From Morchella semilibera (Eukaryota; Ascomycota; Pezizomycetes; Pezizales; Morchellaceae): a stretch of 64,000 nt of DNA. This document shows, in pieces, positions 26,392-39,357 of the stretch. The DNA lies in assembly GCA_009192285.1 (NCBI GenBank), contig WBVU01000004.1, forward strand, positions 496,001 through 560,000, in the 5' to 3' direction. Below the pieces are notes generated by a model, which saw only the letters and a program-made list of their open reading frames with translations, was not told the origin of the DNA and searched no databases. The position numbers and the translations under genes are program-made. Each line of letters starts with the position of its first letter. Within the stretch, counting starts at the first letter, position 1.

Positions 26392-29192
26392 CTGGGGGGG
26401 GGGAGGTTTCCCTCTTCTTCTTTCTTCCGCCCCGCTTTTTACTTCTTTCTCCCCTTGTTTCCTTTCTTCTCTGTCTGTTTCCTGTACTTGTCTGTCTCCT
26501 CCTCTCCGGTTATTTTCTGTTCTGCCCGTACTGTACATTACCGGCGCACGCATCACCATCACATCATCTTTCTCAATTTATTTTTATTTTTTCAGCCTTT
26601 TTTCTATTCTGTCCTGCTTTATACATGCATGCATGCACGCATATATCCCATATCCCTCCAAACCCTGGCTAGAGGAGAGTATGATAGTTACAACACCAGA
26701 AATAGCTAATTTTAACCGCACCGTTTATTTCCCCCTGCCCTTAGAGAGAGAGGGAGAGGGAGAAGGAGGGGATGGGGGCATTATAACCACGATCCGATTG
26801 TGTGCTTAACCGCGTAGATGAAGAGCCACGAGAGATGCGAGATGCACTGGAGGTGGTGGGGGAGGGAGGTAGAGAGAGTATACCCGGTCAGAGTAGGGTA
26901 TGAGTCGAAGCAGAGTGTGGTTTTTTACATACCGTACCTACATACCCAAGTATCTAGATAATTCCCTCGAGATCCCATATCGCGGGCTCGATCCTGCGGT
27001 GAGTGTGCTTTGTTTGTGGGGGCTGCGGGGGTGGTGATACACCCGGTGCCCGGTGCGGCGGCGGCGGGAGAATTGGATGGTGCATATCATATACAGTATG
27101 TATATATGTGTGTAGAGAGATGATGATGAGGGGGATTGACTGTAATTGCCTTGCCAGGGGCAATTAATTGTATCTGGCGGGGTGGTGGTGATGGCGGTGG
27201 TGATGATGGTGGGGTATGCTTGATGTATGTACTTGATGTATGAAGGAGAATACACACCTCCATGTAGGCAGAGGTCCAAGTCCCGTGTTCTATACTACTG
27301 CACTACTGCGGGGGCCGGGTACTCTATACCGTCATTACCAGTTACTACTCATCTACTCTCCATATGTCATGTAGCTATACCTGCCCCCCCCGATATATGC
27401 CTTCGAACCTTCCTTCTCCCTCCAGTACCTACATGACGGTGATGATGCCCCGGCTATGCACCCCGTTCCTGACCTGACTGACCTCTTTCACATGCGCAGC
27501 GAGCGCAGGACGGGGTTCTGAAAATCCCTCTCTGCTCTCTCTCTCCCCACGATACCTCTGCTGCGAGATCTGACGCTTCGGATCGCGCCTGGCGCTGTTG
27601 GAAACTGGGTGTGTGTGCTATGGGTTTTCAGCTGGGGGATCCGTGTAGGTAGGTACATGAGTATGAGTATGTATCTGGCTAGGTAACTACACACTCTAAA
27701 CCTGCTATGGAATCTCGAGGCTTTACAACTGACTGACTGACTGTGTGTGTGTGCACACCATTAGTTTCTAGAGTAAGTACTGAGGGCCGCCACTTCCTGA
27801 AACTCGAGCACCCCATTTTCACAAGACAGTGCGCGGGCCTCATCTCCCAGCGATCCCGCGCGATCACAAAATAGATATCAGCGGCCGGCGTGACTTTCGA
27901 GACTTGACCTGTGATGTGATGTGATGTGATGAGTGGCTGGTGGCCGGCCATATAAAGTACCCACATAGATATGGGTGATCGAGATCTGGCGGAAGCAGTA
28001 CCCATCCCATCCCATTAGTTACTGTACTTAGTTGTCGCGATCACTTACCGCCGTACCAGTGAGGAGAGAGCATAGAGTAAATCATATATAATTTCTACTA
28101 TTCTTATTACCACTACTGCCGTTAACAGTGAGGGGGGTTAGGGTTAGAGGATGGGGCACGGGCCATCCATTGATCCAATACCGGGTATTTCCCACAACAA
28201 CGACGACGACGACGACGTCAATCGAGGGTAAATTAAGAATCCAGAACACTGCTCGGGCCGGCTCTGTATTTTGCAAAACCTATCTATTATCCTGATTTGG
28301 TCTTCTTTTTTTAAATTTAGATCTCTGCTGATGACTCTTTCCTGGGATCTATTTGTATCTACAGTACGTACGTAGAGTAGGTACATGATTACATTGAGCT
28401 GCTTTAATTTAATTACATAGGTGGGTGGGTGGGTACTTTAGCTACAGTCCCATATGGGCAATACAATCATTGACCCACGCCACGCCATGCCATGCCATGC
28501 CATGCCAGCCAGTATCAAAAAACCTATATGGATAAAATCCCCCCCTCCCCCGATCCATCCACCACTGCCTGCCTACCTCCCCGGCGGCGCGGCGCGGCGG
28601 CGGCACTCCTCGACGGCAATTCCAATTCCACCCCCACCATATTGGGGAGGAAAACAAATTACTGCACCACCAATAGACGGCCATGATCTCGGAATGTTAG
28701 AGACGATCGAGATTTGCGGATCTTTTTTTTTTTTTCCTTTTCTTTTGCACGATGCACATTTGTTTGCCACCCCTCCCTCTGTGTGTTTTGAATCGAACTG
28801 GGGGATGGGAGTGAGGGAGGGAGGAGGGGAGGGGAGGGAGGGAAGGTTGGCCTGGGTTGGGTTGGGTTGGGATATCCCTTTTTAGACCTTCCATTTAGAC
28901 CACCACCACCACCACCACCGCTACACAGAGGGAGGAAGAGGAGGAGGGTACGTACCCATGGTTCAAGATACCTTAGATATTCTACTTAAATATAAACAAA
29001 CATCCAAACCCCCCCCCCGGTCCCCGTCCCCGCCCCAATCCCGTCCCAGCACCCCCATTCCACCAGTCGGGACCCCCCCCAAACCGTGATCCCGGCCAGC
29101 CAGCCCACCTCTCCCGATCTCGATCGGACCCTGCATATCAACAGCATATCCAACCGTTGAGCCGGGGGGGGAGGGGAGGGGAGGAAAGATAC

Positions 29193-29209
29193 CGAGTGAT
29201 CGGTTGTGA
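29193..29209 (-). other. Composite intergenic motif, copy 6
   Basis: Minus strand reads TCACAACCGATCACTCG. It is the only copy with G at position 9. Confidence 0.65.
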
Positions 29210-31622
29210 ATCTTCCAATCGGCGCGCAGTGTGCGCGCATAGCCCTACTAACCTACTTTCTTCGCATTGTGATCCACAACTCGGGCCCGGGGGGGGGGGG
29301 GGTATGTAGGTCCATGGCCACCCACACACATACCCCTGGCTGGTGAAGGGGTCGTCGTCCCGGGACTTTGGGTTCACGTGTAGGTACATAGGTATGTATA
29401 TATGAGTGCTTTGTACATATCTACAGTATCTACAGCACATGTGATCTTGACCTGATTTGCGCGCTACATAACTGAGAGCTGAGGTACCTGGCGCTGTATA
29501 CGTAGATCCCCAAGAATAGCCACCACATCTGCTCTACTCTAGAGAGAGTACGGTACAGAGGAGGAGACGGCGCGCGCGCGATGAGATTGCGCAATTGCAC
29601 TTTTGTAGATAGGGGAATGTGCCCTTTAATTCCCGCCCCATCATCCATGAATGAAATATGGGTCTGGGGTATGACGTTGGGCTGGTGGGGATTACAATGA
29701 TCGCCGGGACATGTTTTTTTCTTCCCCCATCCCGTCCCGTCCGTCTCCAAAGCAACCGCAGTGACTCTCCCCGTCGTCCATCCCGTCGTAAAACACCCCC
29801 AAAACTGGTCTCAGAAATCATTTCCCCGTCCCACCCCCCGGTCCGATCCAATGCTTGAATTCGCATCCATTTCCAGGGTAGTGGCCTTGCTAGATAGCCT
29901 TACCAAGGATCTTGAGGGGATCCGGAGGGCAATCCCTCAAAAGCCAAGCTTTCCTGTCTCTTTTTTCTTTTTCGCTAGCTCAGCGCCTGACTCCTGATAT
30001 GTAAATGCCCATTCCCATCTACCCTGGACAATGACAATGGCAAGCAATTGAAAAGCATCGAACCCTGCCTACGGGACCTAGAGTTAGAGTATGTACTCCA
30101 GGGCTTCCCGAGACAGGTGAATCCAGGCCCGCCAGCGGGGAGGCGAAAAGAAAAGAAAAGCAAGGGAAAAAGAAAAAGCAAAGCGAGACACGAGGAACAA
30201 CCGGATGAAAACGGAGCCAGTCATCAATCGATCGGATGTATGGCACCTACAGGTATCGTGAGTCTATGTAGAGCACCCAGACAGACAGGGCACATGGACG
30301 TACATATATGTGGTGAGGGGAGTTGTAGACTCGTGGAGTGGTCTCCCGTTCATCATACGAGTGGAGAGAAGAGTACCTACGTTACGTATGTGCGTAGAGT
30401 TCTCTGCTCTACGTACCTACATGTAGGTAGATAGAGCCTACGCTCGTGACGGCCAATTATGATGTGGCTTTCTTTTTCAGAACTCTCGGATCGAAGAGTT
30501 CCAAGGCTGGCAAAAGGAAAAAGAAAAAGGAAAAGGAAAAAAATAAAGGGAAAAAAAATAAAATAGAGTAGAGCCCTACATCTCTACCTCTATTCTAGGC
30601 AGACATGTAGGTACATACTCTGAGCATGAGGTTTCTCACCGCCGCAGAGACATTACAGGGGACCCAGTAAGCGCAAGATCGGATGAACCAGGGTGTGCTT
30701 CGCTCTGCACTACTTTATCTACACTTCAACATATCTCCGAGATAGGCAACCTTGGAAAGGGCAACTAGAGCACGAGTAGAGCCCCGCCAAGAACCGGCAG
30801 CGGGGGAAGGGAGAGAGAGGGGTGGGCAGATCGAAAGGGTCCAATTGCATCTTATCGCGCCGCCGTTACACCCTGAACCCAGCACCAGGAACGTGCACCC
30901 ACGATGGGTTGACTAAAAATACGGTCTAAAAGGAAGAGAAAAAAAGAAAGGAAAGAAAGCTAGGGAGAGAGGGGAAATGATGCAACCGCAGACGTAATAG
31001 GACCTTACTTATATATTCACATTATGCAGTCTGCCTACTCAATGTATGCAGTGTGTATGTGAGTGAGAGTACTTACTGGATGGATGTTCATGTCGCCCTG
31101 TGCTTTACTCTTGGAGGAGGGGCAAGGTACCCTACCTACATACATACCTGCTCTCTGCCTCTGGATTTCCATCGCGACCTTTTAGCTAATTAACAAAGGT
31201 TATCGTACGAGGCTGTCGCTGTCGCTGTCGGGATCGGTAGAACAGAGTATTCGGTACCTCTCCCATGGATCTCGCCTCAGTAAAGCCTCGTTCCTCGTCC
31301 CTTGATTTGACTGAATGAGTGCTCAACGAGGCTCCTACCCGTATGTATGATACTCGAGGCATTTACACGCTCCAAAGAAAGGCGATGAGAGAAAGGTGGG
31401 GGGAGGTTTATGCTCGAGGATATTCTGGATAGGTGGTAAAAAGGCGCACATCTTCTTCTTCGTCGTCGTCTTCTGCTTCCCGCCAATATCCGTCTGGCAG
31501 TTCTGGCACACCTCATCTCAGGCTTACATGTTTCGTCAAAGGGGGACAACCGTGCACCGGAAATGGGGGCATGTGTTTCCCCGAAACTCTCTGACTGGAC
31601 ATGTACCCAAATATGCGTGTGT

Positions 31623-31681
31623 GTTTTGTCCTGTGGGCAAGAAAACAATCTCTCATCAAAGCGTTTTGTCCTGTGGGCAAG
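31623..31681 (+). repeat. 19-bp direct repeat
   Basis: GTTTTGTCCTGTGGGCAAG occurs at 31623-31641 and 31663-31681, 40 bp apart. Isolated; function unknown. Confidence 0.6.
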
Positions 31682-32374
31682 GAAGGTAAGGGCGCCCGTC
31701 CATCGTTGGTGGTGCGTTGGCCGATGCCACTGACCAGGTTTCCAGAGCGCCATGAGATTACATATGTAACTGCAGGGAGTGGTACCGGTAGCTGTGTCTA
31801 TCCGACTCTTTAAAAACAAAAAGAGCCGCTTGTAACTATTTGCTTACTGTTCGCGGATCATCATCCCGAAGTAGATAATATAGTAGATCTCTATTGTTTC
31901 GTGAGCAGTCAGTAGATATGCCCTAATTCACAATGTCAATGGAGGGGGGATTGGTATTATTTGACCTTTGTGGATTGTTTCCAAGTCATATTTAAACATA
32001 GATTGTCCGCTGGGACGGGGATGTGGACGCAGTGATCATTTGTCCCAATCAAGTATTTTTTTTCTGCCCCCCAGCAGAGGATCCCACACTCCATCTGCTG
32101 ATAACTGCACTCTTACATATCTAGCGAGGCGAATACCATACCGGCATTTCTGACCAACGCGGTTCAAGCGGCAGCTTGAACTATCATGTGCACAAAGAGG
32201 AAGAATGGTGACTTCTTCTTACTACAGATCATCATCAGTGCCTAGCTCGTCGAGGAAGGCAAAAGCTAGAAAGAAGGAATAAAAGAATATCATGACTTTT
32301 GCCACGTATGGGTATAGTAAACAACTCCAAATAAACGGATAGCAAATTCAACAATACGAGGTTTTCTTTTCACA

Positions 32375-32500
32375 TTACTCGTCTTCGGACATTGCCGACG
32401 ACCTTAATAAAAATCTTAGTTTGTAGATGGCATAGCCAACTAAACACCCAAACACGATTAACAGGATAACGATGAGCGCGATGACTTGGGCCTGGGGCAT
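32375..32500 (-). CDS. Candidate 41-residue single-pass membrane microprotein
   Basis: ATG at 32500 and TAA ending at 32375. The product starts MPQAQVIALIVILLIVFGC, continues through a second hydrophobic stretch with Tyr and Gly, then a basic segment (YKLRFLLR) and an acidic tail (MSEDE). This is a classic small tail- or signal-anchored layout: one ~22-residue membrane helix, positive charges just after it, acidic end. A TTTTTCAG acceptor-like site lies 28 nt before the ATG, so a spliced 5' UTR is possible. I do not recognise a family. The hydrophobic pattern and position in an otherwise gene-free region argue for a real gene, but no homology could be tested. Confidence 0.5.
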   Translation of the reverse strand: MPQAQVIALIVILLIVFGCLVGYAIYKLRFLLRSSAMSEDE

Positions 32501-34623
32501 TTCGATGCTGTCAGCTCGTATGGACTGAAAAACGAATATCTAACAGAGACTAGCTTCACAGCCAATTAGCAACCCGATAATTAGAGACAGGAACAAATGC
32601 TTCCCTTACGCTTTAAGGGGTCCGGTAGTGCACAGGTATCGTGGCTACCAGGGTAATACAATTGTAATAATGGGTGGGGGGAGGAAGTTTTGGTGGGGTA
32701 GAGGGGGAAAGAGTGGGTGGGCAGAAGGTATGCGTTTCGGGGCCCACGAGGATTTTCACGTATTTTCGGATATTGGTCGTATCAGTTCGTCGATCGATAT
32801 TTTTGGCGTCAGTGCCCCGAAAACACTTTAATTTTCGTAGAAACAGCTGTTTGTAAAATTGACTATCGTGAATTAATACTTCGTTGGGCTTGTGATCCTC
32901 AGCGGTGAAGACCCTGTTTAACGGATGAGCCTGCTATGAGGGTGCACAACAGGGCTTGTTAGGGCAGGCCGAGTACTATTAGCATAGTGGGGTTCTCGGA
33001 GTCTTGGTGTTTTGAATATTTTGTGGAACGAGTGCGGTGGCATGGTTGGTATTATTGCGGGGAGAGTAATTGCTTTTTTTTTTCTCACTGCTAATGGCGG
33101 TTCTGATAGGTTGGGGCGGTTTCTTAACGACCAATTGCTGTCTCTCTTCCAAGCGCCGGGGACAAAACGGGCCAGTCCAACTATTGATTTGCCCATTCGA
33201 AACCGCCTTTCATGAAGTACAGCAACAATGCTATCTTCTTACTCGAATTATTTTCAGTAACCTCCAACAGGTCGAGTAACAAGGTAATAACACTTTTTGA
33301 GGAAGCTGTGACTGTTAGTACACCATAAATGCCTTAAGCGTCCTAAACTGGATGTATCTCCCGCGAATTTGTGATATACTATCTACACTGTTGTGCCAAT
33401 TGTTCCACCTTCAAAGATCATCTCACGAAGTCGCACCGTGGGGCTGTCCAGATTGTAAGGATTGTCAACAGACATACGCGGCGTATGGGCATAGCAGAGC
33501 CGAGATGTCGCAGGAGCTCAGCATCCCCGTTCAACTTCTCGTTCGCCTACCTACCCAGTCGTGCGGAGCAGCGGCACTACAACGTTCGGGGAATTTACAT
33601 GTAGTTGGCAGAGATTGTATTTTTGACATGCGCATCGGGAGAAGTCCACAACAGCCGTGGGTGGGGGCGGCCCGAGCTTCAAGAGCCTCACGATGCCTTT
33701 GATAAGAACTGGCCCGCTGATCCTGAGGGGGAGAGAATTTCAATAAGGACGGCCATTGTCAATTTTTGTTTTCATTCCCTTTCCAGAACGTGACCTGCTG
33801 AGGTATTCGCATTCTGAGGGTACATACTCTATCTTCAGTGCTGAGCCGTGCGTCTCCCACCACCATCCTTCAATAACCTACATATGTAGGAGTGGAATAG
33901 TGCAGTGCAGGCTGCTTGCTGTAGCTCGGCTGGCAGTGCATGGCTCAAACCAGTGCCTTGCAATTATTCGCCATCACCACCAGTCGTTCGTTTTGCCATG
34001 TCATATTTTTCATTTGCTGGCTGCACTCCACACCGTCCTGACTTGCAGCAACCAGAGAAACATGGCCGAACCAATCCCTCCTCAACTCGTGGTCGTTCTG
34101 TAGTGAGCTGCATAGACTGCATGAACGCACTAGTGCTAGTGCGGTACTGGTGCCCTCTCTTCCCCCGTCAGGACTTAGCTCTGCTGCCAAACAAAATGTT
34201 AGATATAAGAAATGCCCTGCGACTCTCGTCTGAAGTTGAATTCTGCCTCGAACAACACGAATCTCAACCTAGTTCATCAGCTCAGAAATAAATTATCGCT
34301 CGGCTCTTGAAACGTTGCCTTAAAAAAGTTCTCGACTAAAGTCAACAACCCAACTAGCAACGTTTTTACGGGGAAAAAAACAAACAAGTTACCGCCGGCG
34401 GCTTCCAAGACTCCCCATAACTCGAAAGACCTACCAAAGCCCCGGATAACTTTTGAAAGTTGACTGTAGAGAATCTTATATATATATATATCATTGGTCA
34501 GTGCCTGGGCTCTCTCAACTTCAACTGTATATCAGTTCGCCCATTTACTAACCTTTTGCAGGGGTTGCTCTCATCAAGAGGCACCAAATAATCACGCTGG
34601 CGAAACGATATATTCCAGTAACA

Positions 34624-35558
34624 ATGTCACACCCAACAACACCACCTAGCACTGCTGGGTACTCTTTTGTTTCCTACCCCACGGATTATATCTACGGCCC
34701 GGATCCTCGTAATCACGTCGTTTCTCAGCCACAGCCGATCCAAGCAATTCAAGTACACCAAATAGAGCTTCCCGGAATCCAAACAGGGGCCCCAACTTAT
34801 CAACCATACTACCCATCAAATATCGCATATGCACATATGGCTCCTATGGGGCAACAGACGCCACCAAGTGGTCCAAGCCCGCTGCTTGCCCACTCACATT
34901 TACCACCAAGTCCAATAATGCATCACCCCCACGGAAACCCTCCCCCAACACCACCAAGCCCAGACCGGTGCAGTGCAGATACGAAGGTCATGCGACATAT
35001 CCTGACTGCAATGACGAAAATGCAGAGCACAATGAAGGATTTGGCTGAGAGGCAAGAGCAAATTCTCGACCGAATGAGCCTACTAGAGCAGCGAGGTAAG
35101 CTTATTGTCGAAAAAAACGCTAACTATAAGCCATTTGAAGAAACGCTAACTCTGGTTACAACAAACAGTCGGAAGAATTGATGAGGGCATTAGCACCCTA
35201 TTGCAACAATCCGAAGTTATTGTAGAAGATGGAAAGAACATTAGGGCTAGAGTTGATGATAGTGATAGGTTAGTTGATATCTTTCTTTGGACACCCGATG
35301 GTTCTCGAGCTAACGGGTTCTGGCCCCGACAGTCAAGATGCTTTCGAAAACAGACTGACGGCTTTGATGGACGGGGTTGTAGAGAAACTGATTGGTGGGA
35401 TTGGTGACGAAATCAAAGACATCAAACGACTAGTGAAGGATACCGAGAAATACGTCCGAGTCGACCCCTTCAGCTGGAACGGTAAAATGGCCTTGGGACA
35501 ACGCTATCGAGAAGCCATCAGTCTCGGAGAAGAAGAGCAGAAAGAGGTCAACGCTTGA
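34624..35558 (+). CDS. Uncharacterised Pro-rich protein with coiled coil
   Basis: Three exons (34624-35095, 35169-35268, 35333-35558) give 265 residues with canonical splice sites. Residues 1-115 are low complexity, rich in Pro, His, Tyr and Gln (for example PPSGPSPLLAHSHLPPSP). From about 120 it turns helical: MRHILTAMTKMQSTMKDLAERQEQILDRM, then RIDEGISTLLQQSEVIVEDGKNIRARV and FENRLTALMDGVVEKLIGGIGDEIKDIKRLV, a coiled-coil pattern. There is no catalytic motif, signal peptide or membrane span. I do not recognise it. It may be a lineage-specific scaffold protein. The even phase across both introns supports a real gene. Confidence 0.7.
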
Positions 35559-37547
35559 TTTCTAGATCTATTCTCCTACATTTCCCCTTTTAATCAGTCA
35601 TCATCTGCGGGTTTTCTTTCTTTTTTCGGGGCGGTAGCATATTCGGAGTGTACTCTTACAGGATTTATTTGACGGTAAACTCGTTGGGCAGGCTTATTTG
35701 AATTTTTTTGTATCTATCTTTTTTTTTTTTTTGGTCCTACCTTAACTTGCGGCTGGCTGGCTTGTCTTATCTTCTTTGTTTATTACTTTATTTCCCCAGC
35801 TGTCCTGGCTACACTATTTCTCCTTCTTATCTTCTGGCGTCTTTTGTTTCATAAGAGTTACTGCGGGTAGCAGTACTGGGTGGTCCCTTTGCGATATTCA
35901 AAGAATAATATTGCCTTGGAGCAGCTTTTTTTTCCTCTCCCGTGGTCTGGTCGTATCTTGGTGTTGCAATCGATTGCGATATCCCACAGTGGAAGCATCT
36001 CAGATCATATTCCGAGCCAGTCCCAAAGCAGAACACTCTACATGGAAATGCGCAGCAGGCGATAACGTTCGACCCAGTAGGAGCTTTTCAGCATCGCGGA
36101 TCGACGCTCGACACCAAGCGTCGTGGCCCAATACCTGAAACAGAGTGACAGGCAAAGCACTCTAGTGACCTGCAAAAGCCGTTGCATATATATTAAGGCA
36201 CCGATCAAATCGTGTCCAGCAATTGGAGAACGAACACTGTCCAGTAGGCAAGAAGCCTGAAAACCCCGTCAGCAGGTGATTTTTGTTTGGAAGCTTCTAG
36301 TAGGTACAAATTGAGATTAAGACCCTCACCCCAAGCTGTCACTGACTGGCTATCAATTTTTTTTTACAACCGCAAATCTCGTCCCATTAGTAAAGATCGT
36401 AGGTGGGTAAACAAACCGACTCGCTGCTGCCCGATTTCATCATCACCTCCTACATACATAGATAGCTCCCAAGGAACTGGTTGCCGCAAACCAAACCAAA
36501 CCAAACCAAACCAAAAAAAAAAGCAAAAATCCCTCTTTGTTGTCCAGAGCTTTGTCTGTGCGGGGGAGGGTGGAGGATGGAAATCGTACGAATCGAATTC
36601 AAGAGAAAAAAAATCTTTTGGAAAAAATAATTCTTTGCTCTCTGTATGACATCACGTGGACCTGTTTGCTCCATCCATCACATGCCCTGTTTCATTACCC
36701 GGCCTAGATCTCAATCGAATCATTTCCTATGATCAGGCACTTCCAACAGGAACCGCAGGCTGGTTTGGTAGCTACGGTACTCCAGGTAAGCAAATAGACA
36801 GCTTCCCCCTCCACTGGAACACCCCCTCACTGGGACAGATATTGATTAGTGATTGGTTGATATTTGATTAGTAAAACCGGTTCAAGAGGTAAAGAGCCCA
36901 GTTATAACGACGATATTTCCCTTCTTAGGGTTAGTTGTCCCGCTGAGGGGTGTTCCGCTGGAGGGGGAAGGCGTCTAGTCCAAAAAGTAGGACGGACTAT
37001 ATACCTTTAATCTTTGGAAACCTAAACGATCAAGGCCCCACCCGGTAACCCTACCCAAAAGTCTTTGACCGTAGTCCATTTAGACAGCCCTATAAGTCAG
37101 ACGGCTGATGAAGTTGGACCATACACCGAAGTTGCGAGGAAACGAGTTTATCCAGCCAATGGATACAGAGCCATCCGGTCGAGCTCATATGGCGCTGGGA
37201 GTCCAGCAAATCTGGTGTATATCTGACACCAAAATTTTGCTTTCCTCTACCATGGTTACATTTAGCAGTTAGGGGGCAGCCCAGAGAACCCTCGGGGCCT
37301 TAATGCTTTCCAAAAGGCATACATACTTCAGAAGCAGAGGAAGAGATGTTTCACCAGAGCCTCTAAGTTATTAAACCTCCTACTCTGAAGGGCCCCTACA
37401 GGACCGTAACTACATACATGTAGTACTCCAGGGGGTCCAGCCAGTTACAGGTGTACCGAACCCAGTGGCTAACCGACCACTTATACATACACGCCAATCC
37501 AGTACCGCGCTAGCATTACTTTACTCGCAGGGTGCAGAGTGCAACGA

Positions 37548-37564
37548 TCACGAACCATCACTCG
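37548..37564 (+). other. Composite intergenic motif, copy 7
   Basis: Reads TCACGAACCATCACTCG. Confidence 0.7.
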
Positions 37565-37770
37565 GACCCGAACACGCAGCCCGTTTCGTGGGGGGCGCTC
37601 ATTGAGTACTACCTACATTCACAACTGTGGTGCTAACTTCTGAGATATTAATATCTGTTCCCATCGATCGCGAAGGCAGCTGCATAACCCCAAGCGCACA
37701 CGTCTCCCGCCGTAGCCAAGGTGTTTATATAAGAAGCACACCCACCCACCCCCTCACCCTGCATCGTGGG

Positions 37771-37787
37771 TCACAGCCCATCACTCG
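37771..37787 (+). other. Composite intergenic motif, copy 8
   Basis: Reads TCACAGCCCATCACTCG, in the same orientation as copy 7 and 223 bp from it. Confidence 0.7.
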
Positions 37788-38448
37788 ACCGCTACCTGGC
37801 TTACTCCGCCGTGATATGGGTGTGTGTGAGCCAGTATACACTTACCGCATACAGAGTACCACCAAGATTGGAGCGAATGAAGCTGTATTGGCCAGACCAG
37901 GGGGTCATTCCCCAGAGGCGGTACAGGACAACAGAACTGGCGTGTCTCGGGACAACTCAAGAGCCTACGTTTACCTTTAGGTCGTTCTAGTCCGCGATTG
38001 AAGGACCGGTCGGTCTTGGTACCCTGCTTATATATATAACCCCCCGATTCTACACGTACCCCGGCCTGTGTATGCCTACATATATAGTTCCTGGGATGCG
38101 GGCTGGTGGGACTGTTGCTGTGAGGGGAGGAAGACTTCTGGGGGGGGGGGGTATTCGGCGCCTGTATTGCACTTGCAATTTGCACTAGCCCTAGATATAT
38201 ACTCAAACTGCTCCCCAAGCATCGGGGAGCTGCTCTACCTTATCCCCGCTTGTCCTATATAACACCCATAGAATCAAAATAGTAGTCAAACGCCCCACGG
38301 GGCCACCACAAGTCCAGTCCAGTCCAGAAAAAAACACATCGAGAAAGCAAAAGAAAAAAGCCACTCCCTCCGCGCAGAAAAGAAGGAAAAAAAGGGGAGG
38401 AAGAAACAACCCAAATTAAATACCAATCCCCCGACCCCCACCACATAT

Positions 38449-39049
38449 TTAAGACCTCCTCAGGCTCCTAATCACCATATCTAACTTCTCCGCCGCCTCC
38501 TCACGCGCCTTGATGGCTTCCTGCCGCTTCGCCTCTGCCTCCTTGTACTCGTTCTCGAGGTTTCGCAGGCGCTCCTGCTGCTCGTCCTCCGAGACGCCGA
38601 TGCCCGGTAGCGACGTGATCAGGAACTCGATCTGCTTGGACTTGAAGACTAGGTCGCGGGCGAGCTCGATCTTGGCAGCTGTTGGGGGTGCGCGGGATTG
38701 TTAGCTTCCGCGATACAGTGGGGGGGTTAAGTGTGGTTGTGGTGGGTACCGTCGAAGGTGGCTTTGTCGTCGATGACCACTGTGGGTGTGGGTTAGTTTT
38801 CTTTTACTTGCTGGTTGGTGAGAGGAGAGGGAGAGACCATTATCGTCAGTCACTTTAGCTTCATTGCCGGCGGGGACGGCGTCGTGGTGGGTGCCGATGT
38901 AGCGGAGGGCGCTGAAGAGCTGTGTGGCCATCTGGTGGTGGTGGTGGTGGTGTTAGAGCCGTGGGTGCGCTGGGGGGAGTAGAGAGTATAGTAGAGGGTG
39001 TACCTACCTGGTCGATTGCATCTTGGAGCTGTGAGAGACGGTCAGCCAT
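38449..39049 (-). CDS. MED21: Mediator of RNA polymerase II transcription subunit 21
   Basis: Four exons (39049-39008, 38931-38838, 38779-38750, 38678-38449) give 131 residues, a normal MED21 length. The N-terminus [32 protein letters not shown] is diagnostic. The C-terminal half is a long coiled coil ([23 protein letters not shown], then [21 protein letters not shown]) that pairs with MED7 in the Mediator middle module. Exon 3 is only 30 nt. All introns are GT-AG. It is divergent from ASK1 across 308 bp. Confidence 0.94.
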
Positions 39050-39357
39050 TATGAGGGAGGTATTGAGTGGGTTTGTGGGTGTGGAGTTGTTGGAGTTGTG
39101 GGCTCGTCTAGAGAGTGAGAGAGAGGAGAGTGAGGAAGAGAAGAAGAGGAAGAGGAAGAGGAAGAGGAAGAGGAAGAGGAAGAGCCTCAAGGGTTGCTTG
39201 TAACATGTTACACACAAAATCTCCCCACCACAACCACAAATTAAAAATCAAAGATCATCATCTCCCCCCACCACAAATCTCCTTCATCCCCCTCCCCCCA
39301 ATCATCTTCTTCTTCACCACCTTCATCACCCCCCTCCCCCCTCCAATTCCATCTCAA
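39050..39357. promoter_or_regulatory. Bidirectional promoter between MED21 and ASK1
   Basis: A 308-bp gap with a GAAGAG hexamer tract (about 39137-39182) and a C/A-rich stretch before the ASK1 start. Confidence 0.5.

Larger units (their letters stand above)
26392..34623. other. 8.2-kb gene-poor region
   Basis: Apart from the 41-codon ORF at 32375-32500 I find no supportable gene. The sequence is full of microsatellites (for example TGTGATGTGATG near 27910, GACTGACTGACTG near 27724, CCATGCCATGCC near 28483) and G/C homopolymer runs. It carries one composite motif (29193) and GTAGGTAC-type repeats. A 19-bp direct repeat lies at 31623 and 31663. It could hold long UTRs, non-coding transcripts or decayed transposons, none of which I can prove. 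Confidence 0.45.
35559..38448. other. 2.9-kb gene-free region
   Basis: No supportable gene. It has a CAAAC pentamer tract (about 36488-36517), two composite motif copies 223 bp apart (37548, 37771) and a TACATGTA near 37412. The right end is the 3' flank of MED21. Confidence 0.45.

Noticed and set aside
31277-31819. 180-codon minus-strand open frame with an Arg run
   Set aside because: Low-complexity composition, no recognisable domain, no splice context. The Arg run comes from a simple repeat.
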